Of a stretch of 64,000 bases of DNA, positions 51,505-59,223 are shown piece by piece. The DNA is taken from assembly GCF_003054705.1 (NCBI RefSeq), contig NZ_QAYX01000021.1, positions 248,001 to 312,000 on the forward strand. Direction: 5' to 3'. Under the pieces are notes generated by a model. The model was not told the origin of the DNA, searched no databases, and was given only the letters and a program-made list of their open reading frames with translations. A program made the position numbers and the translations under genes. Origin of the DNA: Opitutus sp. ER46. GTDB taxonomy: Bacteria > Verrucomicrobiota > Verrucomicrobiia > Opitutales > Opitutaceae. Position 1 is the first letter of the stretch. Each line of letters opens with the position of its first letter.

Positions 51505-52460
51505 GCCGGTGACTTTGGCGCCGACCATGGCAGGGCGTCGAGGTCGACGTTCCCGCCCGTCAGAATCAGCCCGACGCGACGACCGGCGAACGCAGACGTG
51601 CTCTCGAGCAGCGCGGCGTAGGGCACGGCGGCGGACGGCTCGATCACGATCTTCAGCGTCTGCCAGATCGTGCGCATCGCCTCGATAATGGCGGCCTCGG
51701 TGACGGTCACGATGTCGTCCACCGCGCGCTGCATGATCGCGAAGTTCGTGGTGCCGATGTTGGTGCGGAGTCCGTCGGCGATCGTGTTGTTTTGCGCCCA
51801 GGGCGTGCGTTCGCCGCGGCGGAACGACTCCGCGGCGTCGCCGGCCTGGGCGGGCTCGACGGCGACGACGCGGAGGCCGGGCCGGAGGTGGCGGGAGGCG
51901 AGGGCGGTGCCGGCGAGGAGTCCGCCGCCGCCGACCGGACAGAGCACGACGTCGAGGTCGGGGACCTGGGCGAGCAACTCGACGGTCGCGGTGCCCTGGC
52001 CGGCGATGACGCGCTCGTCCTCGTACGGGTGCACGAGGGAGGCGCCGGTTTCGGCGATGACCTGGGCGCAGGCGGCTTCGCGCGCGGCCTGGTTGGGGGC
52101 GCAAAAGACGATGCGCCCGCCGTAGCCCTCGACCGCGCGCACCTTCACGGCCGAGGAGTTCGAGGGCATCACGATGTGGGCGGGAATGCCGCGCAGGCGG
52201 GCGGCGCGGGCGAGCGCGGCGGCGTGGTTGCCGGAGGAGTGGGTGGCGACGCCGCGGGCGGCCACCTCGGCCGACAGGGCGAGCACCGCGTTGGTGGCGC
52301 CGCGTGCCTTGAAGGCACCGACCTTCTGGAAATTCTCGGCTTTGAAGAACAGCCGTGCACCCGAGGTGGCGTTGAGTCGCTCGCTGGTGAGCACGGGCGT
52401 GAGGTGGATGTGCGGCTGGATCCGCGCGTGCGCGGCCTGAATCGCGGCGAAATCGACCAT
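51501..52460 (-). CDS. Threonine/serine dehydratase family, PLP-dependent
   Basis: A predicted 319-residue fold-type II PLP enzyme. Lys51 in VGAFKARGA forms the Schiff base, SSGNHAAALA binds the substrate carboxylate, and GGGGLLAG binds the PLP phosphate. The short length without an ACT domain fits catabolic threonine dehydratase or serine racemase. It would deaminate Thr or Ser to 2-oxoacids, or racemise Ser. The pairing with an acetylesterase is odd and may be only translational. Confidence 0.88.
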   Translation of the reverse strand: MVDFAAIQAAHARIQPHIHLTPVLTSERLNATSGARLFFKAENFQKVGAFKARGATNAVLALSAEVAARGVATHSSGNHAAALARAARLRGIPAHIVMPSNSSAVKVRAVEGYGGRIVFCAPNQAAREAACAQVIAETGASLVHPYEDERVIAGQGTATVELLAQVPDLDVVLCPVGGGGLLAGTALASRHLRPGLRVVAVEPAQAGDAAESFRRGERTPWAQNNTIADGLRTNIGTTNFAIMQRAVDDIVTVTEAAIIEAMRTIWQTLKIVIEPSAAVPYAALLESTSAFAGRRVGLILTGGNVDLDALPWSAPKSPA

Positions 52461-52548
52461 GGCGAAACCATGCCGCGGCGGGCTTGGCCGTGCAACTCCC
52501 CTGCGACTAGGCGCTTGACGGAATCTCTCCGGCAGTTTGTTTGCGTCT

Positions 52549-53322
52549 ATGCGCCTTACCTACCTTGCCCTTGCGCTTTGTCTGGTTTCGGTGGCGTCTG
52601 CCGCCGGTGAGTCGGCCGACTTGCGTCGGGAAAAACTGCGGAACCTGCCGGTCACGGTGTACCCCGACTTCTACGTCGGAGAGTCGCCGTTTGTGAAGCA
52701 GCTGAACGACCTCACGCGGCCCGGAGATGCCGTGGTCGTGTCACACCTCGATGCGCTGAAAGGCAGCTTTCGCGTGGCGGATGTTGGGCTGAAGCAAGCC
52801 GATGTCTGGGTTCACGTGGCGAACGACACCTTGATCAGCGAGCGCCAGCGCAACCTGGCTGGCGCCAAGGCGGTGGTGTTTGTGCCTGGCCGCTACCACG
52901 ATGGCGTGCGGCGTGAAGCCCAGATGATGCGCGAGGACACGCAGCACCTCGGGATCCCGCTGGTGGTGGGCCTCGAGTATCCCGACACGCGGGTGCTGGC
53001 GCATGTGGGCGAGATCGCGCGCTACGGAGACGTGATCACGGTCTATGCGCGTTCCGAACTGAGCAGCGGGCGAGTGGCGTTTCGCGAATATGTCGAGCGG
53101 GTGGTTCGCGCCGCGAAGGAGGCAAACCCGAACATCAAGGTGGAGGTGGCGGTGGCGGCTGCGCGCACCCGTGAGGCGACGCTCGCGGTGTACGGGGCGT
53201 TGCTCGACAGCGCCGACCTGGCCGACCGCGTCGCGATCTACTGCAACGACACGCCAGAGGCGGCCACGAGCCTGGCGGAGCTGATGCACGCCCTGCGCGA
53301 CCCGGCGGCGCCGACGGCTTGA
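52549..53322 (+). CDS. Secreted protein of unknown function
   Basis: A predicted 257-residue protein with a signal peptide (residues 1-20). The mature part alternates strands and helices (GDAVVVSHLDALKGSFRVADVG, DVWVHVAND, DVITVYARSELSSGRVAFREYVERVVRAAK, RVAIYCND). This suggests a compact alpha/beta fold, possibly a TIM barrel from the phrase NPNIKVEVAVAA. I do not recognise a family. It stands alone between the divergent dehydratase and the glyoxalase gene. Confidence 0.75.
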   Translation: MRLTYLALALCLVSVASAAGESADLRREKLRNLPVTVYPDFYVGESPFVKQLNDLTRPGDAVVVSHLDALKGSFRVADVGLKQADVWVHVANDTLISERQRNLAGAKAVVFVPGRYHDGVRREAQMMREDTQHLGIPLVVGLEYPDTRVLAHVGEIARYGDVITVYARSELSSGRVAFREYVERVVRAAKEANPNIKVEVAVAAARTREATLAVYGALLDSADLADRVAIYCNDTPEAATSLAELMHALRDPAAPTA

Positions 53323-53368
53323 GGTTCCAGTTGAGCGACGGCCGGTTCGGTGCACCTTAGCCGGCACC

Positions 53369-53752
53369 ATGGTTAAGAAACTTCTGCACACCCGGATGCG
53401 GGTGAATGATCCCGAGCGCACGATCCGCTTTTATGAGGATGTGCTCGGCCTGAAGGTGGCCCGCCGCAGCGTTTCCCCGCGCGGCGCGCAGATCGTCTTC
53501 CTGGCGACGCCCAACAGCGACGAGGAGATCGAGATCACCTACCTGCCGAACAGTCCGAGCGTGCAGGTGCAGTCCGACCTCATGCACCTCGCGTTCGAGG
53601 TCGACAGCATCGAGGCCTTCGCCGCGGCGATCGCGAAGAAGGGCTACGCGTTGAGCGACGGCCCGACTCAGACGAGCAGCGGCGACACGATCGCGTTCGT
53701 CGATGCGCCCGAGGGTTACGAGGTGGAACTGATTCAAAAGGCGCGCCGCTAA
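53369..53752 (+). CDS. VOC superfamily protein, lactoylglutathione lyase-like
   Basis: A predicted 127-residue glyoxalase I-like protein. Metal ligands are in the expected places: His in LLHTRMRVNDPERTIRFYEDVLGLK, Glu in EIEITYL, His in LMHLAFEVDS and Glu in GYEVELIQ. It would convert methylglyoxal-glutathione hemithioacetal to lactoylglutathione, or act on a related thiol adduct. It is about 57 bases upstream of a CMD protein gene. Confidence 0.88.
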   Translation: MVKKLLHTRMRVNDPERTIRFYEDVLGLKVARRSVSPRGAQIVFLATPNSDEEIEITYLPNSPSVQVQSDLMHLAFEVDSIEAFAAAIAKKGYALSDGPTQTSSGDTIAFVDAPEGYEVELIQKARR

Positions 53753-53809
53753 GGCCGATTCTGGCCGGCCCGTCACAAACGCGACCGGCATTTCGTCTTC
53801 GTTGGTGTC

Positions 53810-54280
53810 ATGATCATTCCCACCAACGAAGAAACCCACGTCCAACCGCGTCTCGACTACGCCGAAGCCACGCCCGAGGTCCTGCAGGCCATGCTGGCCC
53901 TGCAGCGGGCGGTGGATGCGTCGGGGCTCGAGCCCTCGCTGCTCGACCTCGTGAAAGTGCGGGCCTCGCAGATCAACGGCTGCGCCTTCTGCCTCGACAT
54001 GCACCACCGCGACGCGGTGCAGCGGGGCGAAACCTCGGCGCGCCTCTACCTCCTGAATGCGTGGCACGAGGCGCCGGGCTACACCGCGCGCGAGCGAGCC
54101 GCGCTGCGCTGGACCGAAGCCCTGACCCGGCTCGCGCCGGTGGCGGACGACACCTATGCGGAGGTGAGCGCGCAGTTCACCGAGCCGGAGCTGTCGCGGC
54201 TCACGCTGGCAATTGTCACGATCAACGGTTGGAACCGGTTCAACGTCGGTTTCCGCGTGCCGCCGGAGCTCGGCGCGTGA
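53810..54280 (+). CDS. Carboxymuconolactone decarboxylase family protein, AhpD-like
   Basis: A predicted 156-residue helical protein with the AhpD redox motif CAFCLDMHHRDA. The nearby Glu and His support a proton-relay peroxidase function. It overlaps the region of the next gene start, a sigma factor of the ECF41 group. CMD proteins are typical partner (COE) genes of ECF41 sigma factors, so this is probably its target. Confidence 0.88.
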   Translation: MIIPTNEETHVQPRLDYAEATPEVLQAMLALQRAVDASGLEPSLLDLVKVRASQINGCAFCLDMHHRDAVQRGETSARLYLLNAWHEAPGYTARERAALRWTEALTRLAPVADDTYAEVSAQFTEPELSRLTLAIVTINGWNRFNVGFRVPPELGA

Positions 54281-54294
54281 GTCGAGGACCCGCC

Positions 54295-55170
54295 ATGGAG
54301 GATCCGTTCGTGGCGCTGCGGCCCCGGCTGTTCGGCATCGCCTACCGGATGCTTGGCAGCGTGGCCGATGCCGAAGATGCCGTGCAGGAAGCCTACCTGC
54401 GCTGGCAGGCGCAGGATCGCGCGGTTGTCACCTCGGCGACAGCGTGGCTGGTCTCGGCCACCACGCGACTCTGCATCGACCGCCTGCGCTCGGCGCAGCG
54501 CCGCCGCGAGGAATACGTCGGGGTCTGGCTGCCGGAGCCGCTGCTGCACGACGCGGCGGCGGATCCCGCCGAGCCGGCGGCGTTGGCGGATTCGCTGAGC
54601 ATGGCGTTCATGCTGATGCTGGAGTCGCTCGCCCCGGTGGAGCGGGCGGTGCTCCTGCTCCGTGAGGCCTTCGACTACGACTACGCCGAGATTGCGGGCA
54701 TCGTCGGCCGCAGCGAGGCGGCGTGCCGGCAGATCGTCAGCCGCTCCCGGCGCAGCCTGGCCGGCGGCGCGGGGCGGACGGCCACGCTGCCGGAAAAGGC
54801 GGAACAACTGACGCATCGCTTCCTCGGCGCAACGCAGACGGGGGACCTGCGCGAGCTGTTGGCGTTGTTGACCGACGACGTCGTGCTGATCGCCGATGGC
54901 GGCGGCAAGGCGAACGCGGTGATCCGGCCGGTGCGGACGGCGGATCGGGTCGCCCGGTTCTTCGTCGGTATCCGACGTTTCGCGACGGCGGCGCCGCAGG
55001 TCACGTACGTGCTGGTGAACGGCCGACCCGGGGCCGTGGTTCGCGTCGGCGGCAAAGTCGACCGTGTGGTGTCACTCGACTTCGACGGCGACCGCGTGCG
55101 CGCGATCTACATTGTGCGCAACCCGGACAAGCTGGTGCGCTGCCGTCCGCCGGGGGCGGACGGCAGCTAA
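54295..55170 (+). CDS. ECF41 family RNA polymerase sigma factor, SigJ-like
   Basis: A predicted 291-residue sigma factor. Region 2 is FGIAYRMLGSVADAEDAVQEAYLRW and region 4 is FDYDYAEIAGIVGRSEAACRQIVSRSR. Between them is WLPEPLL, the ECF41 linker motif. A SnoaL-like C-terminal extension (about 165-291) with DGGGK and RNPDKL controls activity in place of an anti-sigma factor. The ATG at 54295 is used; a GTG at 54277 overlaps the CMD stop and is also possible. Regulation by the C-terminal domain is known for the family; the signal is unknown. Confidence 0.9.
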   Translation: MEDPFVALRPRLFGIAYRMLGSVADAEDAVQEAYLRWQAQDRAVVTSATAWLVSATTRLCIDRLRSAQRRREEYVGVWLPEPLLHDAAADPAEPAALADSLSMAFMLMLESLAPVERAVLLLREAFDYDYAEIAGIVGRSEAACRQIVSRSRRSLAGGAGRTATLPEKAEQLTHRFLGATQTGDLRELLALLTDDVVLIADGGGKANAVIRPVRTADRVARFFVGIRRFATAAPQVTYVLVNGRPGAVVRVGGKVDRVVSLDFDGDRVRAIYIVRNPDKLVRCRPPGADGS

Positions 55171-55312
55171 TGCAGAATGGAGAATGCAGAATTTAGAATG
55201 ATGAGTCCCCGTGGGAGGCTGCTCCTGCGTGTTGGGAGCGGACGCGATCCAAGGCTTCGGGCGCGAGAGAAAGAGGAAGAGGCGGAAGAGAGGAAGCTTG
55301 CGTCGGCTTGCG

Positions 55313-55342
55313 CACTTTCACTCTCACTTTCACTCCTCACTC
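55313..55342 (-). repeat. GTGARA hexanucleotide repeat containing the OGG stop codon
   Basis: On the minus strand the hexamer repeat starts inside the end of the glycosylase gene: its last codons and TGA stop are repeat units (GTGAGGAGTGAAAGTGAGAG-like). The left flank 55171-55200 has AGAATG units. I see no gene in 55171-55329. Confidence 0.82.
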
Positions 55343-56280
55343 CTTCGGGCCCGTTCCCAGGCGAAGAGGAATTGCTGAGCGAGGCCGGCGGAGGGGCCGA
55401 AGTGCAGGCGGCCGAACTGCGCGAGCGGAGCGGGTTTCCAGCCATCGAGTCCATAGCGACGCGCGAGCGTCTTCAGGATCCACACATCGACCGGAAAGGC
55501 TTCGAGGCGGCCGGCACCGAAGAGCAGCACGCAGTCGGCCACCTTTTCACCGACACCCGGCAGGCCGCACAGCCGCGTCTTGGCCTCCGCGTAGGGCAAG
55601 GTCTCGGTTTCCTCGAGCCAGCCTGGATGCGCGGCAAGGAAGCGTGCGGTCTCGCCGATGTAGCGGGCGCGAAAGCCCAGGAGGCAGCCGCGGAGGTCGG
55701 CCTCCGGGGCCTCGGCGAGCGCCTCCCAGGTGGGGCGCTGGAAGCCCAGGCTCGCGGGGGCGCCGCGCGCGAGGAGGGCGCGTTGCGCGGGAGTGATCGG
55801 CTGGCCGAGCCGGGCGGCGAGCAACGCGACCATCTGCTTGATCTGGACGATCTGCTTCGTGGCGCTGCACAGGAAACCGAGGAGCGTCTCGCCGAACGGC
55901 TGGCGCAGGATGCGCAGCCCGGGAAAGGCGTCGAGACAGCGGGCGAGGTGTGGGTCGCTGCGCCAGGGCAAGGCGTCGGTGAGACCGTTGAAATCGACGG
56001 TGGCGCCGAAATAGGCGGCGACGGCGGACACGGTGGCTTGGGCCTGGGCGGCGGGGGCGCACCATTCCAGCGCTCCTTTCGGGCTGAGTCGCACGCGCAC
56101 GACGTGGTTGGCCCAGGTGCCGTACCAACTGTCCGCCGACTGGTACCAGCGAAACGCCTGGCCGCCGTCGACGAGCTCAGCGAGCACGGCGGCGGTGAGC
56201 GGCGGCAGGCCTGGTACGTCCTGCCAGTCGGACCAGCCGGCGCCCGCGGGGACGGGTGCTATTTGGTTGGGCTGGCCCAC
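55330..56280 (-). CDS. 8-oxoguanine DNA glycosylase, OGG1-like
   Basis: A predicted 316-residue base-excision enzyme. An OGG N-terminal domain (GGQAFRWYQSADSWYG) precedes the HhH-GPD core. Helix-hairpin-helix LPGVGEKVADCVLLF carries the candidate Schiff-base Lys246, and Asp265 in FPVDVWI is the catalytic Asp. GFLCSATKQIVQIKQMV is the signature of the family. The start is uncertain: GTG at 56280 overlaps the upstream gene by 22 bases and gives the natural N-terminus. A GTG at 56187 would remove useful sequence. The stop codon is inside a hexamer repeat. Confidence 0.85.
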   Translation of the reverse strand: MGQPNQIAPVPAGAGWSDWQDVPGLPPLTAAVLAELVDGGQAFRWYQSADSWYGTWANHVVRVRLSPKGALEWCAPAAQAQATVSAVAAYFGATVDFNGLTDALPWRSDPHLARCLDAFPGLRILRQPFGETLLGFLCSATKQIVQIKQMVALLAARLGQPITPAQRALLARGAPASLGFQRPTWEALAEAPEADLRGCLLGFRARYIGETARFLAAHPGWLEETETLPYAEAKTRLCGLPGVGEKVADCVLLFGAGRLEAFPVDVWILKTLARRYGLDGWKPAPLAQFGRLHFGPSAGLAQQFLFAWERARRSEE

Positions 56281-56729
56281 AGGAAGCTCTGCTCGCTCGC
56301 GAGGACATTTCCCGCGGCGTCGAGCAGGCTGAGTTTCCAGGCAACGGGATGGGCATCGCGACCGCCGGGCCAGTCGGCGCCGGTGAGGCCGACTTCGACG
56401 ACGCGGCGCTTGGCGGAAAGCGTCACGGGAAACGTGAAGCGCTTCGGCTCGGGCGCGTCGGGTCGGATGACCTCGACGACGATCTGCGCGGCCGGGGCGG
56501 ACGCTTCGCCCTTGAGGCGAACGAGAAAGTAGAGCCCCGCGCGCTCCTCGGCGTGCGTGCGGAGGACGAGTTCGCGTCGGTCGCTCTCGGACTGACCAAA
56601 GTACTGGCCGATGCGGTCGAAATCCTCGGCGTTGACCCATCGCGGCCAGACGCGCACGAGCGCGGAGTCAGCGGCGAAGGTGGACGCCGTGAGGAGAACG
56701 GAAACGAAGAGGGCGGAGAGCCAGCGCAT
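56259..56729 (-). CDS. Exported protein of unknown function
   Basis: A predicted 156-residue protein with a signal peptide (residues 1-19). The rest is beta-rich (RRELVLRTHAEERAGLYFLVRL, AQIVVEVIRPDAPEPKRFTFPVTL, RRVVEVGLTG), like an Ig- or C2-like fold. I do not recognise a family. It overlaps the glycosylase start by 22 bases, so the two are probably co-transcribed. Confidence 0.75.
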   Translation of the reverse strand: MRWLSALFVSVLLTASTFAADSALVRVWPRWVNAEDFDRIGQYFGQSESDRRELVLRTHAEERAGLYFLVRLKGEASAPAAQIVVEVIRPDAPEPKRFTFPVTLSAKRRVVEVGLTGADWPGGRDAHPVAWKLSLLDAAGNVLASEQSFLWASPTK

Positions 56730-56732
56730 GGA

Positions 56733-56836
56733 AGAAGGGAATGAGGGAAAGGGAAGTGAAGGGAATGAGGGAAAGGGAATGAGGGAGTGAGGGGACGGAA
56801 GAAGTGAAAGTGGCCTGCGGAGTGAGAGTGAGAGTG
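56733..56836 (+). repeat. GGGAATGAGGG repeats followed by a GTGARA hexamer tract
   Basis: Four to five units of GGGAATGAGGGA (56733-56795) run into GTGAAAGTGG and GTGAGAGTG units (56803-56836). A pyrimidine-rich CTTACTCTTTCTC run follows (56849-56882). I see no gene in 56730-56964. Confidence 0.78.
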
Positions 56837-56964
56837 GCCGACGGAGGGTCTTACTCTTTCTCTTACTCCTACTCTTTCTCTCCGGCGACGGGCGGGAGCA
56901 GTGAGAGCGAAAGAGCGGGGGAGGGCGAATCTTGTTCTTCGGAGCGGGCGGGTGGCGGAAAGAA

Positions 56965-58584
56965 CTACTCGTTCGCGGGGGCCAGGCTCACCTTTTGGTA
57001 GCGGCGGCTGCCGAGGAGGGCGGGAACCCAGCCGCGGACGGCAGGGTGGATGAGGAATGTCTGTGCGCCGTGATAGACGGGCGTGACGGGCGCGGTTTCG
57101 AGCAGGAAGGCTTCGGCCTCCTGGAAGAGTTCGAGCCGGCGCGCGGCATCGGTGGTCGTGGCGGCGGTGTCGATGAGCTGGTCGTACTCGGGCGCGCTCC
57201 AGCCGGTCCAGTTGTTGCCGCTCTGGCCGGTGAACAGGCCGAGGAACGTGAGTGGGTCGGGGTAGTCGCCGACCCAGGAGAACGTCGACAGCGAGTAGTT
57301 CAACGTGCGCTGGTTTTGCAGCCAAGTCTTCTGCTCGAGCGGGGTGAGTTCGACGTGCACACCGAGGGTTTGCTGCCACATGCCCTGGAGCGCCTCGGCG
57401 ACGACGGGCTGGAGGTCGTCGTTGCGCACCTGGAGGGAGAGGGCCGGCAGGCCGGCGCCGTTGGCGTGGCCGGCGGCGGCGAGGAGGGCGCGAGCCTCCT
57501 GCGGATTGTAGTCGACGCGGGCGCGGGCGGTGTAGCCCCCGGAGTCGGGCGGGGTGGCCGCGAACGCGGGCGCGTAGCTGCCGCCGAGCGCGGTGCGCGA
57601 GATGGCGGCGCGGTCGATGGCGAGGGCGAAGGCGCGGCGCACGCGGGCGTCATCGAAGGGCGGGCGCTTCGTGTTGAAGGAGACGAAGGTGGTCTGGAGG
57701 AACGGATCGACGCGCAACTGGGCGGGGTCGCGTTTCCGCCAGGTGGCGATGCGCGAGACCGGCAGTGAGAACGTCACGTGCAGTTGGCCGGCGCGAAAGC
57801 TGTGCTCCTCGGCGTCGGCTTTCTCGTACGGGAAGAACTCGATGCGCTCGAGCTGCGTGGCGGCGGCGTTCCAGTAACGCGGGTTCTTCACGACAGCGAC
57901 GCGCGCGTGGGGCGTCCATTCCGCCAGCGTGAACGGGCCGTTGCCCACCAGGTTTCCGGGGCGCGTCCAAGGTGTGCCGCGGTTGCGCATGGCATCGAAC
58001 TTCTCCAGCACGCGCGGGTTGATCGGATACCAGTAGGTGAGGGAGGTGAGGAGCGGTAGGTGCGGGGTGGGGCGCTCGAGCGTGAGCACGAGGGTGTGCG
58101 CGTCGGCCGCGCGACAGCCGAGCGCGGCCGGGTCCTCGATCTTGCCGGCGTTGATGGCCGCGGCGTTCTTCAGGGGGAAAAGGTAGGAGGCGTTCTCGAG
58201 TGCCAGGCGCGGGGACACGGTGCGGCGGAACGACTGGACGAAGTCGTCGGCGACGAGGGGATCGCCGTTGGACCAGGCGGCGTTGGGTCGCAGGTGAAAC
58301 GTCCAGGTGAGCCCGTCGGCCGAGGTTTCCCAGCGCTCGGCGGCGGCGGGCACGGGCCGGGTGGTCTGTTCGTCGATGAACGTGAGCCCCTCGAACAGCG
58401 CCATGACGATGTTCATGTCGGTGTAGGCCGTGACGGTGGGCGGATCGAGGTCGGCGGGCTCGGCGGCATTGCCGACCAGAAGCGTGCGGGACTTCACGCC
58501 GGCGGCGGCGGGGGTGTCGGGCCGCGTGCAGCCGGCGGGGAGCAGGAGCAGCAGGAGGCTGGCGAGCAGGCACAAGCGACGCAT
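56965..58584 (-). CDS. Peptide ABC transporter substrate-binding lipoprotein, OppA-like
   Basis: A predicted 539-residue solute-binding protein of family 5. The signal ends in lipobox LLPAGC (Cys19). Landmarks are AEPADLDPPTVTAYTDMNIVMALFEGL, FHLRPNAAWSNGDPLVADDFVQSFRR, VGNGPFTLAEW and RRAFALAIDRAAI. It would capture oligopeptides for an Opp/Dpp permease, which is not in the window. The ATG at 58584 starts the signal. It fits with several exported peptidases in the window that would supply peptides. Confidence 0.9.
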   Translation of the reverse strand: MRRLCLLASLLLLLLPAGCTRPDTPAAAGVKSRTLLVGNAAEPADLDPPTVTAYTDMNIVMALFEGLTFIDEQTTRPVPAAAERWETSADGLTWTFHLRPNAAWSNGDPLVADDFVQSFRRTVSPRLALENASYLFPLKNAAAINAGKIEDPAALGCRAADAHTLVLTLERPTPHLPLLTSLTYWYPINPRVLEKFDAMRNRGTPWTRPGNLVGNGPFTLAEWTPHARVAVVKNPRYWNAAATQLERIEFFPYEKADAEEHSFRAGQLHVTFSLPVSRIATWRKRDPAQLRVDPFLQTTFVSFNTKRPPFDDARVRRAFALAIDRAAISRTALGGSYAPAFAATPPDSGGYTARARVDYNPQEARALLAAAGHANGAGLPALSLQVRNDDLQPVVAEALQGMWQQTLGVHVELTPLEQKTWLQNQRTLNYSLSTFSWVGDYPDPLTFLGLFTGQSGNNWTGWSAPEYDQLIDTAATTTDAARRLELFQEAEAFLLETAPVTPVYHGAQTFLIHPAVRGWVPALLGSRRYQKVSLAPANE

Positions 58585-58659
58585 AGGCGGCAAGGAAGCC
58601 CCGGCTCGCCATGCTGGCAAAAGTCTTTTCTAAGAAACCGCGCCGCAGCTCGTTTACCC

Positions 58660-58666
58660 AGGAGAA
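58660..58666 (+). promoter_or_regulatory. Ribosome binding site that fixes the sigma factor start
   Basis: AGGAGAA lies four bases before the ATG at 58671 and matches the Shine-Dalgarno consensus. It decides between this ATG and an in-frame start at 58611. Confidence 0.7.
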
Positions 58667-58670
58667 CCAC

Positions 58671-59210
58671 ATGTCGCCAACTCCCCCGAATCCGCGGGTA
58701 ATCGACCATGCAAACACCTCGTTTCTGGAGCGCATCGTTGCGGAGCAACGCGCTCCCCTTGTGCGTTACGCCACGCGACTCCTCAACGACCGGGAGCGCG
58801 CGCAGGACGTCGTGCAGGACACGTTCGTCCGCTTCATGTCCCAGCCGGCCGAAACGGTCGCGGGCCACGCCACCGAGTGGCTGTTCACCGTCTGTCGCAA
58901 CCGGGCGTTGGACGTGCTGCGGAAGGAGGGGCGTATGAAGCGCTTCGAGGAGGGTCAGGTGGAACGGGTCACCGCTCATGAGCCGCGGCCCGGGCGGGCG
59001 CTGGAGGACGCGGAGACGCAGGAGACGATCCTGCGCCTGATCGACCGGTTGCCGCCCAACCAGCAGGAGGTCATCCGGCTGAAGTTTCAGAACGGATTCA
59101 GTTATCAGGAGATCGCCCGGATCACGGAGCTGTCGATCGGCAACGTGGGCTTCCTGATTCACACCGCCGTGGCGCGCCTGCGCACGGAATTCGCCGCGCA
59201 GCGGCCCTAA
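58671..59210 (+). CDS. RNA polymerase ECF sigma factor
   Basis: A predicted 179-residue sigma-70 family protein. Region 2 is LVRYATRLLNDRERAQDVVQDTFVRF with WLFTVCRNRALDVLRKEGR, and region 4 is LIDRLPPNQQEVIRLKFQNGFSYQEIARITELSIGNVGFLIHTAVARLR. The next gene, starting 14 bases after its stop, encodes a protein with an anti-sigma-like N-terminus, so the two probably form a sigma/anti-sigma pair. The start follows the ribosome binding site at 58660. Confidence 0.92.
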   Translation: MSPTPPNPRVIDHANTSFLERIVAEQRAPLVRYATRLLNDRERAQDVVQDTFVRFMSQPAETVAGHATEWLFTVCRNRALDVLRKEGRMKRFEEGQVERVTAHEPRPGRALEDAETQETILRLIDRLPPNQQEVIRLKFQNGFSYQEIARITELSIGNVGFLIHTAVARLRTEFAAQRP

Positions 59211-59223
59211 GGAGAACGAGACG

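Noticed and set aside
52515-52543. Sigma-70 promoter with TTGACG before the orphan secreted protein
   Set aside because: The -35 box is good, but no acceptable -10 box lies at 16-18 bases.
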